Source: Streptomyces alboflavus
Lineage (GTDB): Bacteria > Actinomycetota > Actinomycetes > Streptomycetales > Streptomycetaceae
Direction: 5' to 3'
NCBI RefSeq assembly: GCF_000716675.1
Contig: NZ_JNXT01000085.1
Span: 1 to 26,985, forward strand
Length of the DNA stretch: 26,985 nt
The notes under the pieces: model-generated
Database searches by the model: none
Told to the model about the DNA's origin: nothing
The model's input: only the letters and a program-made list of their open reading frames with translations
Translations under genes and position numbers: made by a program
Part shown: one piece after another, positions 23,551 to 26,985 of the stretch
How positions within the stretch are numbered: position 1 is the first letter of the stretch
Layout: every line of letters begins with the position of its first letter

Positions 23551-23595
23551 CCGTGCGGGCGGCGGACGTTCACCATCAGTCCTGCCGGAGCAGAT

Positions 23596-24864
23596 TCAGC
23601 CCCTCCGGCGTTTGAGGAGCGGGGTCTGGGGCGGAGCCCCAGTTTCGGGAAGGGGCGGGGTTGGGGAGCCCTCGGCAGAGCCCCGCACCCGCACGGACAC
23701 CGCCACCACCCCCAAGGCCGACACCGTCAGCCCGGCCCCCGCCCAAGCAGCCGCCTCATACCCCCACCCCACATCGATGACGGTCCCCCCGAGCCACGGC
23801 CCCGCCGTGTTCCCGAGGTTGAACGAGGCCGTGGCCGTGGCCCCCGCCAGCGTGGGCGCCGCGCCCGCGACCTCGAACACGCGGGCGTTGAGCGCGGGCC
23901 CGGTGTAGAACGCGGAAACCCCCAGCAGAAACGCAAGAATCACCACGGCGACGGCACTAGCGGAGAACAGCGCGAGGGAGCCGAGAAACACGGTGGAAGC
24001 GGCGATCCCGCTGAACAGAACGGTGAAGAGCCGCCCGTCGGTCACCCGCCCCCCGATCGCCGTACCGATCAACGCCCCCACCCCGAACAGCGCGAGCACC
24101 CCCGGCACCCACCCATCGTCGAGCCCCGCGACATCGGTGAGCAGCGGAGCGAGATAGCTGAACGCGCAGAACACCCCGCCGGCGGCGAGCGCGACGACGG
24201 CGACGGCGAGCCACACCTGCCGGTCCCGGTAGATGACGAGTTCGCGCCGCAGGACGGGCTGTTCGGCGGGCGGGGCGATGCGCGGGACGAGCAGTACGAC
24301 GCCGACGAGGGCGAGCGCGGAGGCCCCGGCGACGGCCCAGAAGGCGGAGCGCCACCCGAAGTGGTCGCCGAGGAAGGCGCCCGCGGGCACGCCGAGGACG
24401 TTGGCGAGGGAGAGCCCGCCGAGCATGACGGCGATGGCCCGCGCCCGCTGCGTCACCGGCACCATCGCGACGGCGACGGACGCGCCGACGGCCCAGAACC
24501 CGGCGCAGGCGAGGGCGCTGACGACGCGGGACGCGAACAGGACGGCGTACGAGGGGGCGAGGGCGCCCGCGATCTGGCCGAGGCCGAAGACGCTGATGAG
24601 GGCGATGAGGGTGGCCCGGCGCGGCAGCCGCAGGGTGGTGGCGGCGAGCAGTGGGGCGCCGACGACCATGCCGATGGCGAACGCGGAGATCAGCAGTCCG
24701 GCGCGCGGCACGGAGACGTTCATGTCGTCGGCGACGGCGGGCAGCAGGCCCGACAGCATGAACTCACTGGTGCCGAGGGCGAAGACGGCGACGCCGAGGG
24801 TGTGCACGGCTATGGGCATGCGAGAGGGCACGTTTTTCGCCAACGTGTTCGGGGGCGTGGTCAT
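23596..24864 (-). CDS. MFS drug-efflux transporter (Cmx/AraJ type)
   Basis: A 422-residue major-facilitator exporter with about 12 membrane segments. The N-terminal segment VAVFALGTSEFMLSGLLPAVADDMNVSVPRAGLLISAFAIGMVVGAP and the TM5 stretch (LGGLSLANVLGVPAGAFLGDHFGWRSAFW) are typical of the DHA1 group containing AraJ/YdhP and the chloramphenicol exporters Cmx/CmlR. Substrate cannot be inferred beyond that. The ATG at 24864 is preferred over the GTG two codons upstream. Met at the MPIAVHTLGV position is a shorter alternative. The C-terminal residues TPLLKRRRG and the stop codon are encoded by a dispersed repeat, so the tail probably derives from that element. It is convergent with the lipoprotein gene (45-base gap). 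Confidence 0.92.
   Translation of the reverse strand: MTTPPNTLAKNVPSRMPIAVHTLGVAVFALGTSEFMLSGLLPAVADDMNVSVPRAGLLISAFAIGMVVGAPLLAATTLRLPRRATLIALISVFGLGQIAGALAPSYAVLFASRVVSALACAGFWAVGASVAVAMVPVTQRARAIAVMLGGLSLANVLGVPAGAFLGDHFGWRSAFWAVAGASALALVGVVLLVPRIAPPAEQPVLRRELVIYRDRQVWLAVAVVALAAGGVFCAFSYLAPLLTDVAGLDDGWVPGVLALFGVGALIGTAIGGRVTDGRLFTVLFSGIAASTVFLGSLALFSASAVAVVILAFLLGVSAFYTGPALNARVFEVAGAAPTLAGATATASFNLGNTAGPWLGGTVIDVGWGYEAAAWAGAGLTVSALGVVAVSVRVRGSAEGSPTPPLPETGAPPQTPLLKRRRG
23597..23642 (+). repeat. Dispersed repeat, copy C, overlapping the MFS C terminus
   Basis: CAGCCCCTCCGGCG-TTTGAGGAGCGGGGT followed by the stem CTGGGGC-GGA-GCCCCAG (23626-23642). The core is as in copies A and B, the stem is different but paired, and the GGA loop is kept. 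It supplies the stop and last codons of the MFS gene on the minus strand. Confidence 0.85.
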
Positions 24865-24917
24865 TCCCACCCCGGGGCGGACCGGTCGGCCCGGGGGCCG
24901 ACCGGAGCGCGGCCGGA

Positions 24918-24980
24918 CGTCACACGGACGCGCTCAGGCGTCACACGGACGCGCTCAGGCGTCACGCGGACACGCTCAGG
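24918..24980. repeat. Three tandem 21-bp repeats at the 3' end of the GNAT fusion gene
   Basis: Units at 24918-24938, 24939-24959 and 24960-24980 (CGTCACACGGA, then CGCGCTCAGG). The first two are identical and the third differs at two bases. A diverged fourth copy is inside the gene (24981 onward). Each unit carries a stop in the gene's frame (24934, 24955, 24976). The rest of the 111-base gap to the MFS gene (24865-24975) holds nothing else apparent. Confidence 0.95.
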
Positions 24981-26076
24981 CGTCGCGCGGGCGCTCGAAG
25001 ACCGCCTCGTCGTCACGGTCGGCGGCGCGGGTGAACCCGGCGCGGGTCAGGACGCTGTGGGAGGCGGTGTTGCCGACGTCGGAGAGGCCGCGCACGCCCT
25101 GTACGTCCCCGTGGTCGGGGTGGGCGAGGGCCCAGTCGGTGAGGGCGCCGAGTGCCCGCGTCGCGTACCCGTTGCCGCGGGCCGCGGGGACCAGGCTGTA
25201 GCCGACCTCCGCCCAGCCGTCCTCGCCGGGCACGCCGTGGAAGCCCATGGCGCCGACGGCGCGCTGGTCCTCGGTGCGGACGACGGCGAACATGCCCCAC
25301 TCGGGGCGGTGCGTCCCGGCGGCGTACGCCTTCGCGGTGCGTCCCGCCGCTCCGCGCGTGCCCGCGCCGGGCCCGTCGTCGGCCCAGTCGAAGCCGCCGG
25401 TGCCGCCCGCGGCGATGTCGGCGGCGGCGTCCGGGGACACCTCGACCAGGTCGACGGGGCCCGCGGGAAGGAGCAGGGGGTTGTGCCAGCGCCAGCGGTC
25501 CAGGCGGGCGTGGCCGTCGCGGGTGCCGCGGCCGGTGGCCCACAGCAGGACGCGCCAGTGGTCCTCGCCGTCGTGGGCCGGGGGCACGTTCGGGAACAGG
25601 CGGGACAGCAGGGCCTCGCACAGCTCGGCCGGGGGTTCGTAGGCGACGTCGAAGGCGCGCAGGACGTCGTACGTGTGCAGGAGCAGCTCGGCGACGCCCA
25701 TCGCCGCGAAGCCGGTCGCGTCCGCGGTGCCGTACGGGTACGGGTGCCAGCCGCGCACGCCTCGTGGTGTGGTCCGTACGACCGCCGCGAGCAGGCCCGC
25801 CGTCGCCTCCACGACGCGCACCACGCCGTCCGCGTCCGTGTCGTCCTCCAGGCGCATGTCGACCGGGACGTATCCGCCGATGGCCGCGGTGCGGCCGGTG
25901 AGCTGTGTCGCGTACGCCGTGAAGTCGCCCGCGATGTGCTCCGCCGTGTCCAGGCAGCTCCACTCCAGGTCGCCCGCGGGCACCGTCCAGTCGTAGTCCG
26001 CCGTCGCCACCGCGCGCAGTGCCGCCACCGCGTGCGCCGTCGCCTCGTCGATCCGTTCCCCGCCATTGAAGAGCAT
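24976..26076 (-). CDS. Fusion of a mycothiol-dependent-isomerase-like (DinB) domain and a GNAT acetyltransferase
   Basis: A 366-residue two-domain protein. Residues 1 to about 200 match the MDMPI/DinB-like fold: a four-helix bundle with candidate metal ligands His47 (LDTAEHIAGDFTAYA) and His134 (VAELLLHTYDVLRAF, with Glu130). Residues about 205-366 are a GNAT acetyltransferase, with the acetyl-CoA loop at AARGNGYATRALGALTDWAL (298-317) and NTASHSVLTRAGFTRA (336-351). The linker (about 218-250) is Gly/Ala-rich. MDMPI-type domains act on mycothiol conjugates or related thiols, so a mycothiol-linked acetylation is conceivable, but the substrate is unknown. ATG 26076 lies nine bases after the HD-protein stop, so the two genes are probably co-transcribed. 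The 3' end is embedded in 21-bp repeats. Confidence 0.88.
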   Translation of the reverse strand: MLFNGGERIDEATAHAVAALRAVATADYDWTVPAGDLEWSCLDTAEHIAGDFTAYATQLTGRTAAIGGYVPVDMRLEDDTDADGVVRVVEATAGLLAAVVRTTPRGVRGWHPYPYGTADATGFAAMGVAELLLHTYDVLRAFDVAYEPPAELCEALLSRLFPNVPPAHDGEDHWRVLLWATGRGTRDGHARLDRWRWHNPLLLPAGPVDLVEVSPDAAADIAAGGTGGFDWADDGPGAGTRGAAGRTAKAYAAGTHRPEWGMFAVVRTEDQRAVGAMGFHGVPGEDGWAEVGYSLVPAARGNGYATRALGALTDWALAHPDHGDVQGVRGLSDVGNTASHSVLTRAGFTRAADRDDEAVFERPRDA

Positions 26077-26085
26077 GGCGTGAGG

Positions 26086-26733
26086 TTACGTGAGCAGGTC
26101 CAGCTCCGTCCTGAGGTTTTCCCTGGCCAGGGGCTCCCAGTGGGTCGCTCCGTACTCCGTGCGGAACAGGCGTGGCAGGGCGAGCAGTTGGCGCAGGACG
26201 TCCGCGCGGCCCGCCCGGAACGCCTCGTCGGGGACGAAGGCGTACTCCTCGCGGACCGCCGCCGCGTATCTGGCGTACGCGTCCGGGGGCGCGGCGAGGA
26301 TCGCGAGGTCCGCGTCGCACAGGACCTCGCCGTTCGTGTCGCCGTCCGCCGGGTCGTGGGTGACCGTGAGGCGGACCAGGCGGGCCACCTCCGCGGTCGC
26401 CTCCTGGGTGAGGCCCGCCTCCGGCAGGGCGCGTTCCGCGAGGCGGGCGCTGCGTTCCTCGTTCTCCGAGCGGTCGGGGGCGTAGACCGCGTCGTGGAAC
26501 CAGGCTGCGAGCCGCACCAAGTGCGGGGTGTCCGCGTGGGGGTGGAGGGTGTCGATGTGGTCCAGTACGGCGAGCAGGTGCGACCTGTCGTGATACCGCC
26601 GGTGCGCCTCGCCCCACCGCGCGATCAGATTCTCCCCGTACGGCTCCGGATCCGGCCCCGGCTCCGCACCCCGCGCCGCGAGCAACGCGTCCCGCCAACG
26701 GGTCTGGAGAGCTTCGACATCATCTGCAGCCAT
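26086..26733 (-). CDS. HD-domain metal-dependent phosphohydrolase
   Basis: A 215-residue HD-superfamily protein. Metal-binding candidates are His52 (YHDRSHLLAVLDHID), the His80-Asp81 pair (LAAWFHDAVYAP) and Asp140/Asp142 (VLCDADLAIL), in the expected H...HD...D order. The pattern RYHDRSHLLAVLD resembles the 'predicted metal-dependent HD phosphohydrolase' family of unknown substrate. ATG 26733 follows TAGGGT by six bases (leaderless pattern). It heads a probable two-gene unit with the GNAT fusion gene. Confidence 0.88.
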   Translation of the reverse strand: MAADDVEALQTRWRDALLAARGAEPGPDPEPYGENLIARWGEAHRRYHDRSHLLAVLDHIDTLHPHADTPHLVRLAAWFHDAVYAPDRSENEERSARLAERALPEAGLTQEATAEVARLVRLTVTHDPADGDTNGEVLCDADLAILAAPPDAYARYAAAVREEYAFVPDEAFRAGRADVLRQLLALPRLFRTEYGATHWEPLARENLRTELDLLT

Positions 26734-26739
26734 ACGCCG

Positions 26740-26745
26740 ACCCTA
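26740..26745 (-). promoter_or_regulatory. -10 hexamer of a putative leaderless promoter (HD protein)
   Basis: On the minus strand TAGGGT (26745-26740) is followed by six bases (CGGCGT) and the ATG. No SD and no clear -35 are present. Confidence 0.45.
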
Positions 26746-26780
26746 GCGGGGCTCCCCAACCCCACTCCTTCACCGATCCC

Positions 26781-26793
26781 GGGGCTCTGCCCC
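26781..26793 (-). repeat. Repeat-like hairpin fragment (AGA loop)
   Basis: GGGGC-TCT-GCCCC on the plus strand, that is GGGGC-AGA-GCCCC on the minus strand, similar to the stem of copy C but with an AGA loop. It lies in the gene-free right end of the window. Confidence 0.4.
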
Positions 26794-26840
26794 TGGACCC
26801 CGGGGGTGGGTGTCCCGTGGCGGGTGGGACAGTCCTCCCC

Positions 26841-26914
26841 CGATCGGCGCTCCGCGCCTCGTCCTCAATCTCCCCCAAGCTCTTGAGGAGCAGGGGGCAC
26901 CCCCACGACGGGCT
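26841..26914 (-). repeat. Composite dispersed repeat, copy D (interrupted)
   Basis: Read on the minus strand: AGCCCGTC, then GTGGGGGTGCCCCC and a further hairpin (CTCCTCAAGAGC), then ATTGAGGACGAGG, the stem GGCGC-GGA-GCGCC and GATCGGGG. It is copy A with about 30 extra bases replacing the CGGCG core. The inserted string is related to 128-148 at the left end. Confidence 0.7.
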
Positions 26915-26951
26915 GGATCGGTGCTGAGCCAGACCGGGCAGGCGGTGCGGA

Positions 26952-26981
26952 CCGCCCCCGCCGAAGCCATGGCGGGGGCGG
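26952..26981. terminator. GC-rich hairpin at the right end of the window
   Basis: CCGCCCCCGCC (26952-26962), loop GAAGCCAT, GGCGGGGGCGG (26971-26981): an 11-bp perfect stem, probably a terminator for a gene to the right. No gene is supportable between 26746 and 26985. Confidence 0.5.
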
Positions 26982-26985
26982 GTGG

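Noticed and set aside
24918..24980. CRISPR-like array
   Set aside because: The 21-bp units are contiguous with no spacers and are copies of the adjacent gene's 3' end.

Overview
The window is high-GC actinobacterial DNA and almost certainly a core-chromosome segment of a Streptomyces species. The signs are third-position GC bias, GTG starts, lipobox lipoproteins, a GroEL2 gene behind CIRCE operators, a DasR-like operator, and gene content and order that (from memory, not checked) resemble the S. coelicolor region from about SCO4286 upward. I see no prophage, IS element, CRISPR array, tRNA or rRNA.

Layout, left to right. (1) 1-2737, plus strand: dispersed repeats, a sugar-binding lipoprotein gene with a DasR-type site, a DUF3263 gene and otsB. 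(2) 2759-5205, minus strand: otsA and a glucosyl-3-phosphoglycerate synthase gene. otsA and otsB converge on one hairpin that contains both stop codons. (3) 5273-7280, plus strand: a SAM-I (S-box) riboswitch, a threonine-synthase-like gene and a CysO-like sulfur-carrier gene, closed by a strong terminator. I read this as the MetM/MetO route, in which O-phosphohomoserine plus a protein thiocarboxylate gives homocysteine. (4) 7286-9905: a cold-shock gene with a long leader, then groEL2 under two tandem CIRCE elements. (5) 10013-12570: an ECF sigma factor, an overlapping single-pass membrane protein, and a PIG-V-like mannosyltransferase. (6) 12649-16014, minus strand: an alpha/beta hydrolase, murQ and its RpiR-type regulator, for N-acetylmuramate 6-phosphate use. 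(7) 16155-16804: two small coupled genes, the second a DUF4031 protein. (8) 16862-23550: an envelope module. A lipoprotein / periplasmic adaptor / ABC ATPase / FtsX permease operon runs left, and a response regulator / sensor kinase / lipoprotein operon runs right from the same gap. (9) 23596-26733, minus strand: a Cmx/AraJ-type MFS exporter, an MDMPI-GNAT fusion and an HD phosphohydrolase, followed by repeats to the window end.

Functional threads. Amino-sugar use is suggested by the DasR-like site at the left end and by murQ with its regulator. Compatible-solute and glucosylglycerate metabolism is represented by otsA, otsB and gpgS. Sulfur and methionine metabolism is represented by the riboswitch, metM and metO. 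The most notable item is the SAM-riboswitch/metM/metO locus, which plain homology would label 'threonine synthase plus MoaD/ThiS protein'. Regulation also stands out: several genes have a -10 hexamer 6-7 bases before the start codon (leaderless mRNA), and several intergenic structures (a 31-bp palindrome, a 23-bp perfect stem, reiterated gene 3' ends, a four-copy repeat with a conserved GGA triloop) are not explained by the genes.
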